Assembly: GCA_021803105.1 (NCBI GenBank)
Contig: JAJZMC010000010.1
Location: 1-64,000 of the forward strand
Source: a bacterium
GTDB taxonomy: Bacteria; Patescibacteriota; Saccharimonadia; Saccharimonadales; UBA4665
DNA: 64,000 bases
Direction of reading: 5' to 3'
Shown here: in pieces, positions 51,908-61,956 of the stretch
Numbering within the stretch: position 1 is the stretch's first letter
Layout: each line of letters opens with the position of its first letter
Made by a program: the position numbers and the translations under genes
Notes under the pieces: model-generated
Databases searched by the model: none
What the model saw: the letters and a program-made list of their open reading frames with translations, nothing else
Told to the model about the DNA's origin: nothing

Positions 51908-52670
51908 TAAATCACCTTTATATCCAGATATAATCTGGAATCAGCCAGAGAATAAATATTTAGCAGCTAAACTACTTTTAATTGGAGGAAATTCTCAAAC
52001 TTTTAATCTAATGTCAGAAGCCTATCAAAAAACTTTGAAAAGTACTAGTGAATTTAAGATTATTCTACCAGAAAGTTTAAAAAAAATATTGGAAAATTTT
52101 ATCACCAATTGTTATTTTCTACCAGAAACATCAAGTGGTAGTTTAGCTCTTAAGGGTTTATCAACTATCGAAGAATTAAGTGAATGGTCAGACGGTATAG
52201 TTTTAATCGGTAATTTCGGACAAAACAGTGAAACAACGATATTGCTAGAAAAATTGATCACTCAACTACAACAAGTTATTACTTTGACTAACGATGCAGT
52301 AGATAATTTAATACTACAACCTAGTATTTTACTTAAAAACACTAATCACATTTTAGTTTTGAATATAAAACAACTTCAAAAATTATTATTACAAATGAAA
52401 TTCTCTCAAGCTATTACCTCAACAATGAACTTAATAAACTTTACCAATGTTCTACATAATTTCACTAAACTTCACGATTTTCACATAATTACCAATTTCA
52501 ACGAAACAATAATTGTAGCAATTAACGGTCAACTTAGCATAACTACTATAAAAAACTTTAAAAACTGGCAAACTATAATTGCTTTACAATCAACGATTTG
52601 GTTAATTCAACAACCAAAAAAAATGTTCGAAACACTAACAACAGCAGTATATTCTTCAATTTATGATTAG
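51876..52670 (+). CDS. Hypothetical protein, possibly ribokinase-like (NAD(P)HX dehydratase-like)
   Basis: 264 residues. KLLLIGGNSQTFNLMSEAYQ (about 31-50), then IILPESLKKIL, SSGSLALKGLSTIEELSEWS and DGIVLIGNFGQNSETTILLE recall the ribokinase-like repair enzyme NNRD. The catalytic G-x-G-D segment is not seen, so the match is weak and activity doubtful. The start overlaps the HAD gene by 32 nt and may in fact lie further downstream. It ends 2 nt before tRNA-Leu on the other strand. Confidence 0.45.
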   Translation: MDNTYWQIQNNKSPLYPDIIWNQPENKYLAAKLLLIGGNSQTFNLMSEAYQKTLKSTSEFKIILPESLKKILENFITNCYFLPETSSGSLALKGLSTIEELSEWSDGIVLIGNFGQNSETTILLEKLITQLQQVITLTNDAVDNLILQPSILLKNTNHILVLNIKQLQKLLLQMKFSQAITSTMNLINFTNVLHNFTKLHDFHIITNFNETIIVAINGQLSITTIKNFKNWQTIIALQSTIWLIQQPKKMFETLTTAVYSSIYD

Positions 52671-52672
52671 TC

Positions 52673-52759
52673 TGGTGCCGCGAGACGGACTTGAACCGTC
52701 ACGAGATTGCTCTCACAGGATTTTGAGTCCAGCGTGTCTACCAATTCCACCATCGCGGC
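52673..52759 (-). tRNA. tRNA-Leu (anticodon CAA)
   Basis: On the minus strand the acceptor GCCGCGA/TCGCGGC, the D-arm GGTGGAATTGGTAGACAC, a long variable arm, the T-loop GGTTCAAGT and an encoded CCA fit tRNA-Leu. The loop CTCAAAA gives anticodon CAA at 52723-52725 (reads UUG). The anticodon stem CTGGA/TCCTG has one U-U mismatch. Confidence 0.93.
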
Positions 52760-52832
52760 TTATAATGATATACTTCTAGCTTACAACAGATCATTGTACT
52801 ATAATTAAACCATTCAAGCTAGTAAATAAATT

Positions 52833-54098
52833 ATGGATCAAAAAAACAACACCGATAATACCAATGACAACATCAAAGCGGCTGAAATTGTCAGACAAAA
52901 AGTCGCAAAAATTTATCAAAGCAGTCCTGATGCTTTTCAAGAAGAACTTGTCAGCGAAACAATACCAAATAATAGCCCTCATCAACAATTTATTAAAAAT
53001 TTACTAGATTCAGGGAAAAGTATTGCAGATATTCAAACAGCTTGGCATGAGTATTATTTATCACTACCCGATAAAGAAAAATATCAAGTTTGGCAAGAAT
53101 TCTATGATAGTAATACGATAAGACTTGAACAAATAAATAAAAAAGCCAGCGATCAGACAACTCTAACAAATCATAAAACAGAAATTATTAATCAAAAAAA
53201 AAATCGATTAACTAAAAGAACATTCTCTAATAAAAATAACACTGTTCTAGAATTAGAAAATCAAATTAGGCGCCAAGCAATTGTTTCCTCATCTCGTTTG
53301 AAAATTAAAAATCATTTAAAATCTCTCATTTTTGGTCTATCAATTGGTTTTCTGGCTATTTTTATTTTCCTATTTAGTTTTTTTAATCAAATAATCATTA
53401 CACCGTTTATTCAACCTAGCTCTACAGTAGCTGCCACACCTTTAATTTTAACTGGCAATAACGTTGCACCAACTCCAAATCCTGAAGTTATAATTCCAAA
53501 AATTAATGTTCAAATACCAGTTAACTATAACAACAAATCAACATCAGAATTTACTATTGAAAATGATCTAGAAAATGGTGTAGTTCATTATCCCACTACA
53601 GTGTTACCTGGACAGCTTGGTAATAGCGCATTTTTTGGACATTCAGCTAATAATATTCTAAATCCAGGTAAATACAAATTTGCTTTTGTTTTACTTCATA
53701 CTCTTGTTAATGGTGATACCTTTTATCTAACATATAACGATAAAATTTATGTCTATAAAGTAATATCCCATAAAGTAGTACCACCCAGTGATGTTTCGGT
53801 CTTAAATAATATACCAGGCCAACTAGCTACTGCTTCTTTAATAACATGTGATCCACCAGGGACTAGTATTAATCGCTTAGTTGTCGTCGGTAAACAAATC
53901 AGTCCCAATCCAGACACTAATACGGCTGCTACTGTTAATAACAATTACCAGCAATTAACTAAACTACCAGGCAATGGACCTAGTTTTTTTTCTCGAACTT
54001 TTAAATCACTAACTAATAAAATAATCGGCATTGCCGTTTTAATTATTATGTTAATAATTACCGTGCGTTGGCTATATCAATTTAGAAATGACGACTAA
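52833..54098 (+). CDS. Sortase with long cytoplasmic N-terminus
   Basis: 421 residues. A charged region with predicted helices (about 1-165) comes before a membrane helix (about 168-190), then the sortase domain: PEVIIPKINVQIPV, NSAFFGHSANN (catalytic His, about 270), TASLITCDPPGT (Cys, about 331) and INRLVVVGKQ (Arg, about 340). A second membrane helix (about 396-415) ends the protein. Sortases join sorting-signal proteins to the cell envelope or build pili. The 165-residue cytoplasmic part is unusual for sortases. No LPxTG-type substrate is seen in the window. Confidence 0.9.
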   Translation: MDQKNNTDNTNDNIKAAEIVRQKVAKIYQSSPDAFQEELVSETIPNNSPHQQFIKNLLDSGKSIADIQTAWHEYYLSLPDKEKYQVWQEFYDSNTIRLEQINKKASDQTTLTNHKTEIINQKKNRLTKRTFSNKNNTVLELENQIRRQAIVSSSRLKIKNHLKSLIFGLSIGFLAIFIFLFSFFNQIIITPFIQPSSTVAATPLILTGNNVAPTPNPEVIIPKINVQIPVNYNNKSTSEFTIENDLENGVVHYPTTVLPGQLGNSAFFGHSANNILNPGKYKFAFVLLHTLVNGDTFYLTYNDKIYVYKVISHKVVPPSDVSVLNNIPGQLATASLITCDPPGTSINRLVVVGKQISPNPDTNTAATVNNNYQQLTKLPGNGPSFFSRTFKSLTNKIIGIAVLIIMLIITVRWLYQFRNDD

Positions 54099-54101
54099 AG
54101 C

Positions 54102-55571
54102 TTATCGAGCTATCGTAGATGTTTGAGTTAAATTAGTAACTTTACCACTAGTAACTAATGTGTATATATACTGATAAGAACCATCAAAGAAAGGCAAATA
54201 ATTAGGACTAGCAGGCATTAACACGTGCAAATTAGCTTCATCATAATCAAAAACTATCAAACGATTATTAGAAACATAGGTCAATCGATCACCATCCATC
54301 CAGAAAGCAGTTTTCTGAGGTGCTTGAAGCTGATAAGGTACAATATAATTATAAGCGTAACCGCTCTGAATATTGTAAACAGCAAAATGATTAGCATTTT
54401 CTGCCATAATAAATTGAGCATTATCAGAAAAACTAATAAAATTTGGATTGGGTACTAATAAAACCTGGATTGGAGCAGGAACATAGCTAGGGTTATTATT
54501 AATTTGACTAATCGGATCTTGATAAATATAAACTTTAGAATTAGTACTATCTCCAACCACAACATATGGCGTAGAATCGTAAGTAGTTAAATCTAGAAGA
54601 TATTTTGTTGACGGATTAATTGTTTTAATAATATATATTTTACTACCAACTTGTTCCTCAATTAAAACCTTACCCCTTGGAGCATTTAACGTCGTAGCAT
54701 ACAAAATAATATTCGAACCATACGTTTTGTATGCCAAGACTTGACTCAAACTGGCATTAATAACCTGTGGAGCGGATAAACTAACATAATCAAGTTGTTT
54801 TGTAGCACTATTATATAATTCATACTGATTATACTGATTATTTAATAACGACACAGTAGTAAAGGGTATACTACTAAACGTTTTAGTAAGATTTACACTA
54901 TTAGAGCCATTAGTGATATCCACCAATATATACTCCTGTAAACCATTGTAAGTATGTTTTAGGATAAAATGTTGATTGTCAGTCGACCACTGAACTACCT
55001 GCCAACTCTGAGACGTAGTTGCTGGAGATAAAATTGATGATGGAATTGTAATTAATGACGGTGGATTAAGAGGTTTATTTAAATCATACACTTCAAACTG
55101 ATTAAATTTACTCGGATCTTGAATAACCAACCAATGTCTATCTAAACTTTCAGTGGCAAAAGCGGGTCCAGAAGCAAAACTTGTTATTTTATTTGTTATT
55201 AAATGTGCTGGAAACAAAAAAGGGTAATCAAATCTTTCAACGGTACCGCCGTTTACAATAATTGTTCTTTGCCAAGGTAAATAACCAGTTTTGGTAATCT
55301 TGACATTATAATTACCAGCAGGTAATAACATACTAGTATTGGTTGTAGAACTTTGTAAAACATTATTAATATAAATATTAGCCGGATTAGGTTGAGAAGC
55401 AAAAAATAATAAACCATTTTGAATTACTGTACCATTGTTACCGTAACCAAAACCCTCTGTAACATAAAATAAAATAACAGCCGTCAATATAACCACAATA
55501 CTCATCAAAAAATATCCGATATAAAGCATCATTTTTTCACGACGTTTTTTTACGGGATTTAAATAATCCAT
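54102..55571 (-). CDS. PEGA-domain membrane-anchored protein
   Basis: 489 residues. One N-terminal helix (about 16-37) is followed by a PEGA-like repeat (ANIYINNVLQSSTTNTSMLL and then PAGNYNVKITKTGYLPWQ, about 62-102). The rest is beta-strand-rich with recurring hydrophobic-Tyr-Asp segments, resembling a beta-propeller. It is likely outside the membrane and may bind wall or surface components. It is convergent with the sortase gene, 3 nt away. Function not known. Confidence 0.75.
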   Translation of the reverse strand: MDYLNPVKKRREKMMLYIGYFLMSIVVILTAVILFYVTEGFGYGNNGTVIQNGLLFFASQPNPANIYINNVLQSSTTNTSMLLPAGNYNVKITKTGYLPWQRTIIVNGGTVERFDYPFLFPAHLITNKITSFASGPAFATESLDRHWLVIQDPSKFNQFEVYDLNKPLNPPSLITIPSSILSPATTSQSWQVVQWSTDNQHFILKHTYNGLQEYILVDITNGSNSVNLTKTFSSIPFTTVSLLNNQYNQYELYNSATKQLDYVSLSAPQVINASLSQVLAYKTYGSNIILYATTLNAPRGKVLIEEQVGSKIYIIKTINPSTKYLLDLTTYDSTPYVVVGDSTNSKVYIYQDPISQINNNPSYVPAPIQVLLVPNPNFISFSDNAQFIMAENANHFAVYNIQSGYAYNYIVPYQLQAPQKTAFWMDGDRLTYVSNNRLIVFDYDEANLHVLMPASPNYLPFFDGSYQYIYTLVTSGKVTNLTQTSTIAR

Positions 55572-55658
55572 AATCTAATTATTTATTTCTTGTTATTATC
55601 ATATATAATATATTATCAGACTACTCTTAAACAATAACAAGAGTGTCTAAGATAAACA

Positions 55659-56600
55659 ATGACGGAAAATAAACATTCAATTACATCTAATCGTTCTTTG
55701 GCGACTTCTTCTAAACAAAAAGTTGTTTATAATATTATTGCTCATCAACCAAATAAGACTAAAACTCTTCGACGTGATATTGTTAAAGATCCAAAACATA
55801 TTATTAACCAGGATAACCACTTAAAAATTAAATCAACAATAAAAAGTCCTTTAATTAATAAAATTAAACAACCTCCTTATATTTCTTCAGTCGATATCAA
55901 TAAAGCATACCGAGCATCTAAGATACCTCGTATCCCAAGTATTAATAAATTTAATTTAACCAATACGAGCAATAAATTTAACATCGCCACAAGTAATGTT
56001 GATTTACCTAAACAACAAAATAATCAAACTACTCGTCCTAGCCTAAATAAACCAACTAATCTATCAATTTTCGAAAAAGCCATACAACAAGCAACTTCTC
56101 ATCAACAAACTTTTCAACTGCCTCAAAAAAACAAAAATCATCTTTCTTTAAAATATAAATTACTCATGACAGCCACAATATTATTCATAGCAATTGCTGG
56201 ATTTTTAACCTATCAAAATATACCAAATACTACTTCATTCCTAAATAGTCAAGTCACCAACTTTATCACCAAAATGCCATCTTATCAGATACCGGGTTTC
56301 TACAATGCTATAACTACAAAACAACCCGGCCTATATAGCGCAACTTTCCTAAGTCATACTGATAAAAGAAAATATAAACTTGTAGAATCACCCCATTCAC
56401 CAGCCACCAACAATCAATTACTTAGTTATTTAACTACCGCTTTTCATGATAATTATCAATCCATCACCATTAATGGCACCACTGTATACTTGTTTAATAA
56501 TGATGCCACTTGGATTAAAAATGGCATATGGTATAAGTTGTTAAGTTATAACAATGCTGTTTCGTTAAATCAAATACTAAAAATTGTTAGTAGTAGCTAA
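55659..56600 (+). CDS. Hypothetical single-pass membrane protein
   Basis: 313 residues: a basic, Asn/Lys/Thr-rich cytoplasmic part (1-165), one helix (about 168-188) and an outer domain of about 120 residues with YSATFLSHTDKRKYKLVESP and TINGTTVYLFNNDATWIKNG. No family is recognised. It lies between the PEGA gene (divergent) and gltX; the topology suggests a link between cytoplasm and wall. Confidence 0.6.
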   Translation: MTENKHSITSNRSLATSSKQKVVYNIIAHQPNKTKTLRRDIVKDPKHIINQDNHLKIKSTIKSPLINKIKQPPYISSVDINKAYRASKIPRIPSINKFNLTNTSNKFNIATSNVDLPKQQNNQTTRPSLNKPTNLSIFEKAIQQATSHQQTFQLPQKNKNHLSLKYKLLMTATILFIAIAGFLTYQNIPNTTSFLNSQVTNFITKMPSYQIPGFYNAITTKQPGLYSATFLSHTDKRKYKLVESPHSPATNNQLLSYLTTAFHDNYQSITINGTTVYLFNNDATWIKNGIWYKLLSYNNAVSLNQILKIVSSS

Positions 56601-56634
56601 AAACATTTTTTTAAAAATTTTAAATACCTTAGTC

Positions 56635-56640
56635 TATAAT
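56635..56640 (+). promoter_or_regulatory. TATAAT box 6 nt before gltX
   Basis: Perfect -10 box ending 6 nt before the ATG at 56647. No Shine-Dalgarno site; gltX mRNA should be leaderless. Confidence 0.6.
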
Positions 56641-56646
56641 TAAATA

Positions 56647-58083
56647 ATGGCTACCGTTAGAACTAGATTCGCTCCAAGTCCAACTGGCTTTATGCATATT
56701 GGTGGTGTTCGAACCGCCTTGTTTGCCTGGTTGGTCGCTAAACAAACCAATGGTCAATTTATTTTACGTATAGAAGACACTGACCAAGCAAGATTAGTAG
56801 ATAAATCTGTCGAGCACATAATTAACACTCTTATTACCCTAGGCTTAGACTATGATGAAGGACCAGGTAAAAACGGACCTTATGGACCATATACTCAAAG
56901 CAAACGCCTAAATATATACAAAGAATGGGCAAATAAATTAATTAATCAGGGTAGAGCATATACTGATCCTTATTCTATTTCTGAAATAGAACAATTTAAA
57001 ATAGCAGCTAAAAATAAAAAACAACCATTTTTATATCGTAATATTCGGCCTATTAATCCTCCTAAATGGCGAGAAGGCCTACCGCTACGTTTTTTATCAA
57101 ATCCTAAACATTACACTTGGCAAGATGCTGTTATGGGTAAGCTATCTGCCGGTCCTGAAGTAATTGATGATTTCATTTTAATCAAATCAGATGGCTATCC
57201 AACTTATAATTTTAGTCACATTGTTGATGATTATTTAATGAAATGTTCCCATGTTATTAGATCTCAAGAATTTATTGCATCTACCCCTAGATTTCTTAAT
57301 TTATATGAAGCACTTAATATTGAAAGACCAATTTTAGCCACCTTACCACCAATCCTAAATAATGATGGTAAGAAAAAATTAAGTAAAAGAGATGGTGCTA
57401 AAGATATTTTAGAATATGTTAATGAAGGTTTTTTGCCTGAAGCAATTATTAATTTTCTTGCCTCACTCGGATGGAATGACGGTACGACTCAAGAATTATA
57501 TTCAATTAAAGAACTAATCAACAATTTTAGCCTTACTAAAGTTCAAAAAAGTGGAGCAATTTTCGACGAGAACAGACTAAAATGGATGAACGGACATTAT
57601 ATTAGACAATTCAACATTGATGTCCTATTTGAAAAAGTAAAATTATTTTGGCCGGAAGAAGCTAAAAATTATCCTACAGATTACAAAAAAAAAGTACTTA
57701 CTATTTTACAAGATCGATTAAAATTCAGTAAAGAATTAACAGATTTATCTATTTTCTTTTTTACTGAACAACCGATTAATTTAAATCTTATTAATGAAAA
57801 TAAACAACTCTCTAAATTAAGTACTACCGAATTAATCCAATTACTTAAAAATAGTTACGATCATCTACTAAAAAGTAATTTTAAATTAGATCAACTAATA
57901 ATTAATCTTAATGAATTACTAACTTTAACTAACCAAAAACCAAACATATTATTTAGCCTAATAAGAATTGCTATCACTCAAGTTAAATCTAGCCCGGGAC
58001 TTGCTGATACGATTGAAGTTTTAGGAAAAGAGGAAACATTATCGCGTCTTAATCACACTATCGAGGCTTTAAAAAAGCTATAG
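56647..58083 (+). CDS. gltX: Glutamyl-tRNA synthetase
   Basis: 478 residues, class I. HIGH motif in RFAPSPTGFMHIGGVRTALF (7-26), KMSKS as KKLSKRDGA (about 241-249), IEDTDQARL and the discriminating GLDYDEGP segment. The helical anticodon-binding part follows (about 320-478). It charges tRNA-Glu and, if GatCAB is present elsewhere, tRNA-Gln. The stop is TAG, showing that TAG is a working stop in this genome. Confidence 0.97.
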   Translation: MATVRTRFAPSPTGFMHIGGVRTALFAWLVAKQTNGQFILRIEDTDQARLVDKSVEHIINTLITLGLDYDEGPGKNGPYGPYTQSKRLNIYKEWANKLINQGRAYTDPYSISEIEQFKIAAKNKKQPFLYRNIRPINPPKWREGLPLRFLSNPKHYTWQDAVMGKLSAGPEVIDDFILIKSDGYPTYNFSHIVDDYLMKCSHVIRSQEFIASTPRFLNLYEALNIERPILATLPPILNNDGKKKLSKRDGAKDILEYVNEGFLPEAIINFLASLGWNDGTTQELYSIKELINNFSLTKVQKSGAIFDENRLKWMNGHYIRQFNIDVLFEKVKLFWPEEAKNYPTDYKKKVLTILQDRLKFSKELTDLSIFFFTEQPINLNLINENKQLSKLSTTELIQLLKNSYDHLLKSNFKLDQLIINLNELLTLTNQKPNILFSLIRIAITQVKSSPGLADTIEVLGKEETLSRLNHTIEALKKL

Positions 58084-58104
58084 CTTAATTTAATATTTTT
58101 TTGT

Positions 58105-58110
58105 TATAAT
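58105..58110 (+). promoter_or_regulatory. TATAAT box 7 nt before the YerB-like start
   Basis: Perfect -10 box; the ATG at 58118 follows after 7 nt, so the mRNA is probably leaderless. Confidence 0.55.
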
Positions 58111-58117
58111 AAACTCC

Positions 58118-59347
58118 ATGTCAGACGAATCTTCTCGTTACGATAAATATACAAAACCAAAATACTCCGAAAAAACTTCAGACTTTATTACTCCAGAAGA
58201 AGCAGCCATTAAAGATCAAAACGAATCAGTTGAAAACGAAAATTTAGGCGATTTACCACCACCATCTCTAAATAAACCTTCAAAAATCGCTAAACTAAAA
58301 TCATGGATTAAGCATCATCGTATTATTTCAATAATAATATTAATAATTATAATATTTATTTTATTATTAACATTTTATTTAACTACTAAACATCAACCAG
58401 TCATTATTCAGAAACAAAAACCAATATCACATCCACTAATAGCAAAACCAAAATCGAACTTAGTACCATCTAATTTAACCGGATTAATGGTCAATCCTAG
58501 TTTTAATAATTTACCAGTAACAGGTGTTATGATTGAGAATAGTCTATTCGCTAGACCACAATCCGGACTTGGGTCAGCTGGCGTTGTTTTCGAAGCACTT
58601 ACCGAAGGTGGTATAACTCGATTTTTGGCTTTATATCAAGATACACAACCTAATAACGTCGGTCCTATCCGTAGTGCAAGACCATATTTTGTTTCATGGG
58701 ATTTAGGATTTGACGCCCCATACGCCCACGTCGGTGGTAGTCCACAAGCCTTAACAGATATTACAAATTGGCACGTCAAAGATTTAAATCAATTCTATAA
58801 TGGTAGTTATTTTCATAGAATAACCAGTCGTCAGGCTCCTCATAATGTTTACACCGCAATCTCTACCTTAAATCAATTAGAAGCAACCGATGGTTATACT
58901 GCCTCACAATTCACTCATTGGGTAAGAAAAGCTGATTCACCACTTAAAACTCCAACCGCTGGAAAAATAAATTTTTATATCTCAAGCCCTGAATATAATG
59001 TTAGTTACACTTATGATCCAACCACTGACAGTTACTTACGAGACGAAGCAGGAGCACCTCAAATAGACGCTAATACTAACCAACAAATTAATCCAAAAGT
59101 TGTAATTGCGATTATTGTTCCGTACCATCTAGAATCCGATCAATATCATCTATACTATCAAACCATTGGTAGTGGTGCGGCCTATGTTTTTCAAGATGGT
59201 GGGGTGACGATAGGGCAATGGTCAAAAGCAAGTAATAATGCCCAAATTCTATTTACTAACGCTAATGGAAAACCAATCGCTTTAAATGCTGGTCAAACTT
59301 GGATTACAGCTCTTGGAAGCACTAATAGTATTTCTTATAGCCCATAA
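58118..59347 (+). CDS. YerB-like DUF3048 envelope protein
   Basis: 409 residues: a cytoplasmic tail (1-68), one helix (about 69-88) and an outer domain. MIENSLFARPQSGLGSAGVV with FEALTEGGITRFLALYQ, NVGPIRSARPYFVSWDLGFD and the C-terminal YQTIGSGAAYVFQDGGVTIGQW match the DUF3048 N- and C-terminal parts of Bacillus YerB. The role is unclear but exported. It ends 3 nt before the histidine-kinase start, so it may be in its operon. Confidence 0.88.
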   Translation: MSDESSRYDKYTKPKYSEKTSDFITPEEAAIKDQNESVENENLGDLPPPSLNKPSKIAKLKSWIKHHRIISIIILIIIIFILLLTFYLTTKHQPVIIQKQKPISHPLIAKPKSNLVPSNLTGLMVNPSFNNLPVTGVMIENSLFARPQSGLGSAGVVFEALTEGGITRFLALYQDTQPNNVGPIRSARPYFVSWDLGFDAPYAHVGGSPQALTDITNWHVKDLNQFYNGSYFHRITSRQAPHNVYTAISTLNQLEATDGYTASQFTHWVRKADSPLKTPTAGKINFYISSPEYNVSYTYDPTTDSYLRDEAGAPQIDANTNQQINPKVVIAIIVPYHLESDQYHLYYQTIGSGAAYVFQDGGVTIGQWSKASNNAQILFTNANGKPIALNAGQTWITALGSTNSISYSP

Positions 59348-59350
59348 AAT

Positions 59351-60886
59351 ATGGACGATTTAAAAAAACTTAACCATCGTATATGGATCAATAATTTACT
59401 TTTTATCAGTTTTTCAAATTTTATAATTTTTGGTTTATTTTTTTACGCTTTTTTAAATAAAATACTTCCAATTAATGATTTATTAATAATATTTATCATA
59501 ATCTTAACGTCTACCAATATCTTAATATCTATATTGCAAATTAATAATACTCTTAAACCACTAAAAACACTCTGGCAAATTATAATTCGTCTGAATTCGA
59601 ATACTACTATACCAATGCCACAAATTGATGACTTAAAATATGGTAAAGATATTGTCCTAAATTTAAATAATCAGATTGTGCAACTATCTAATGTAACATC
59701 TCAAATTAATAACGATTTAATTCTTAAACAAAGTAATTTAAATAACAACCTAATTGCTAAAAATTTACCATTACCACTTATAATTACCGATAACAATGAA
59801 ATTATTACTTATGTAAATAAAGCCTTTGCTCAATATATTGGCTTGCCAGCAAAAGATATTATCGGCAAAAGTCTTTATACAATTTTAAATATGTCTTTTA
59901 CCTCAGAAGATACTTTTGATAACTGGTTAAAAACTGTAAAATTAAACAGTGCTGTAGCTAGCAAAAATTGGGAACGAGTTAGATTAATTATTGAAGATAA
60001 TCATCCTACCAGACAATTCGATTTAGCAGCTTTTTACAATCAAGATAATCCAGCTAATATAGAAACAATCTTAGTACTGTTTGATCACACCAAACAATAC
60101 TCACAAGACGATCAAGCTATCAGTTTTGTAGCACTTAGCGTTCATGAGCTTAGAACTCCATTAACGCTTTTACGTGGCTACATTGAAGTATTAGAAGAAG
60201 AATTAAAACAAACGTTAAATCCTCAATTAAAAAATTTTTTAAATAAAATGGATGCTACTGCCCAACAATTAACAGCCTTCGTAAACAATATCTTAAATGT
60301 CGCTCGAATAGATGATGATCAATTAGAACTAAAGCTTCAAGCTGAAAATTGGCCTGACATATTAAAAAACGCTATTAATGATATTAGACTAAGAGCAAAA
60401 GTAAGAGGTATTACAATTCAATATGAAATTGAAGAAAATTTACCCACAGTCGGAGTAGACCGTATTAGTATTTACGAAGTAATATCTAATATTATAGATA
60501 ATGCTATAAAATATAGCGGTAGAAGTAACGTTATTAATATTCATAGTTACATCAATAAACAAAACCTAATAGAAACAAGCATACAAGATTTTGGTTTAGG
60601 TATTAATAATAATATTTTACCTAATTTATTTACAAAATTTTATCGAGATCACCACAATCGAGCCCAAATCGGTGGAACTGGTTTAGGACTTTATTTATGT
60701 AAAGCTATTATTAGTGCCCACGGAGGAAATATTTGGGTAACTTCTAAAATAAATCAAGGTACAACATTTTATTTTACGCTACTACCGTATGACGGTCTAA
60801 CAAAAGAGATGAAAGACAATAACTTAGAACAAATTACAAAAACAGCTCACGGATGGATTAAAAATCATTCATTATATCGTCGATAA
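59351..60886 (+). CDS. PAS-domain sensor histidine kinase
   Basis: 511 residues. Two helices (about 14-36 and 42-62) are followed by a linker, a PAS domain (about 135-245: PLIITDNNEIITYVNKAFAQ) and a dimerisation domain with the H-box FVALSVHELRTPLTLLRGY (His near 265). The ATPase part has the N-box NIIDNAIKYSG, DFGLGIN and GGTGLGLYLCKAIISAHGG. No large outer sensor domain is present, so it likely senses membrane or cytoplasmic signals. The response regulator follows 39 nt downstream. Confidence 0.93.
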   Translation: MDDLKKLNHRIWINNLLFISFSNFIIFGLFFYAFLNKILPINDLLIIFIIILTSTNILISILQINNTLKPLKTLWQIIIRLNSNTTIPMPQIDDLKYGKDIVLNLNNQIVQLSNVTSQINNDLILKQSNLNNNLIAKNLPLPLIITDNNEIITYVNKAFAQYIGLPAKDIIGKSLYTILNMSFTSEDTFDNWLKTVKLNSAVASKNWERVRLIIEDNHPTRQFDLAAFYNQDNPANIETILVLFDHTKQYSQDDQAISFVALSVHELRTPLTLLRGYIEVLEEELKQTLNPQLKNFLNKMDATAQQLTAFVNNILNVARIDDDQLELKLQAENWPDILKNAINDIRLRAKVRGITIQYEIEENLPTVGVDRISIYEVISNIIDNAIKYSGRSNVINIHSYINKQNLIETSIQDFGLGINNNILPNLFTKFYRDHHNRAQIGGTGLGLYLCKAIISAHGGNIWVTSKINQGTTFYFTLLPYDGLTKEMKDNNLEQITKTAHGWIKNHSLYRR

Positions 60887-60925
60887 TTTTTATCATCTAA
60901 TATAAAATTATGTTAAATTAAATAC

Positions 60926-61312
60926 ATGGAACAAAATCTAAAATCAAAAAAAATATTAATTATTGAAGACGAATCATTTATTAGTGAGCTTTATTGTCGT
61001 TCATTAAATAAAGCAGGTTATGAAACCGATACTGTTATTGACGGCGTAGAAGCCCTTGAAAAAGCTCAAACTAACGATTATGATCTCATACTTTTAGATT
61101 TAATGGTGCCAAATTTAACTGGTATTGAAATTCTACGAAAATTAAAAAACCCAGTTATTACTCCAAACCTAAAATCAAAAATTATTATTACAACAAATCT
61201 AGAAGAGAGAGATGATGTTAAAAAAGATATTGAAAAACAAGCTGATGGATACATAGTAAAAGCTAATTTAACTCCGTCAGAATTAGTTGATTTTATTCGC
61301 ACCATTAACTAA
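60926..61312 (+). CDS. Single-domain response regulator
   Basis: 128 residues, receiver domain only: acidic pair Glu15-Asp16 in LIIEDESF, phospho-acceptor Asp58 in LILLDLMVP, and Lys in GYIVKANL near 117. The usual Thr/Ser position is in IIITTNLEE. It lacks an output domain, so it signals through protein contacts, CheY/Spo0F-like. It is paired with the kinase upstream. Confidence 0.93.
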   Translation: MEQNLKSKKILIIEDESFISELYCRSLNKAGYETDTVIDGVEALEKAQTNDYDLILLDLMVPNLTGIEILRKLKNPVITPNLKSKIIITTNLEERDDVKKDIEKQADGYIVKANLTPSELVDFIRTIN

Positions 61313-61320
61313 CTGCTTTA

Positions 61321-61956
61321 ATGATTTATAAACAAATAATAAATCAATATCCAATTATTTCCGAGCAGATAACCACTAATAAATTATCAATTATTTTATC
61401 GAATCTAGAAAATATACTTCAACAAAACATTGACGGTGATATTGTTGAATTTGGATGTTATATAGGAACAACCAGTCTATTTATTCAAAGAATTATTAAA
61501 AACTCAACCATAATTAACAAAAAAAGATTCTACGTTTATGATTCTTTTGATGGTTTACCAGAAAAAACAAATCAGGATATATCACCAATCGGTAAGGATT
61601 TCAAAAGAGGAGTACTAAAAATTAACAAAAAAAAATTGTTGCTGGAATTTAAAAAAGCTAATTTGACTCCACCAATAATTTATAAAAGTTGGTTTTCACA
61701 AATTCCAGAAGTAGCACTACCGTCTTCAATTGCTTTTGCATTTTTAGATGGTGACTTCTATACGTCAATATTAGATTCCTTAAAAATAGTTTGGCCAAGA
61801 TTATCTTTTAAAGGTCAAGTCATTATAGATGATTATAATCGTGATGCTTTACCAGGGGTTAGTAAAGCAATAACCTCCTATTTTAATCCCAAATTCAATT
61901 TTAAATTAAAATCAACTAACAACTTAGCGATAATAACTAAAATAAACAACTCATGA
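61321..61956 (+). CDS. TylF/MycF-like SAM-dependent methyltransferase
   Basis: 211 residues. GDIVEFGCYIGTTSLFIQRI (about 40-59) is the SAM-binding loop, and FYVYDSFDGLPEKTNQD (about 77-93) is the TylF hallmark. IAFAFLDGDFYTSILDSLKIVWPRL and VIIDDYNRDALPGVSKAI carry the metal-binding Asp residues. The family methylates sugar hydroxyls; here the target may be a surface glycan. It overlaps rlmH by 4 nt. Confidence 0.88.
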   Translation: MIYKQIINQYPIISEQITTNKLSIILSNLENILQQNIDGDIVEFGCYIGTTSLFIQRIIKNSTIINKKRFYVYDSFDGLPEKTNQDISPIGKDFKRGVLKINKKKLLLEFKKANLTPPIIYKSWFSQIPEVALPSSIAFAFLDGDFYTSILDSLKIVWPRLSFKGQVIIDDYNRDALPGVSKAITSYFNPKFNFKLKSTNNLAIITKINNS

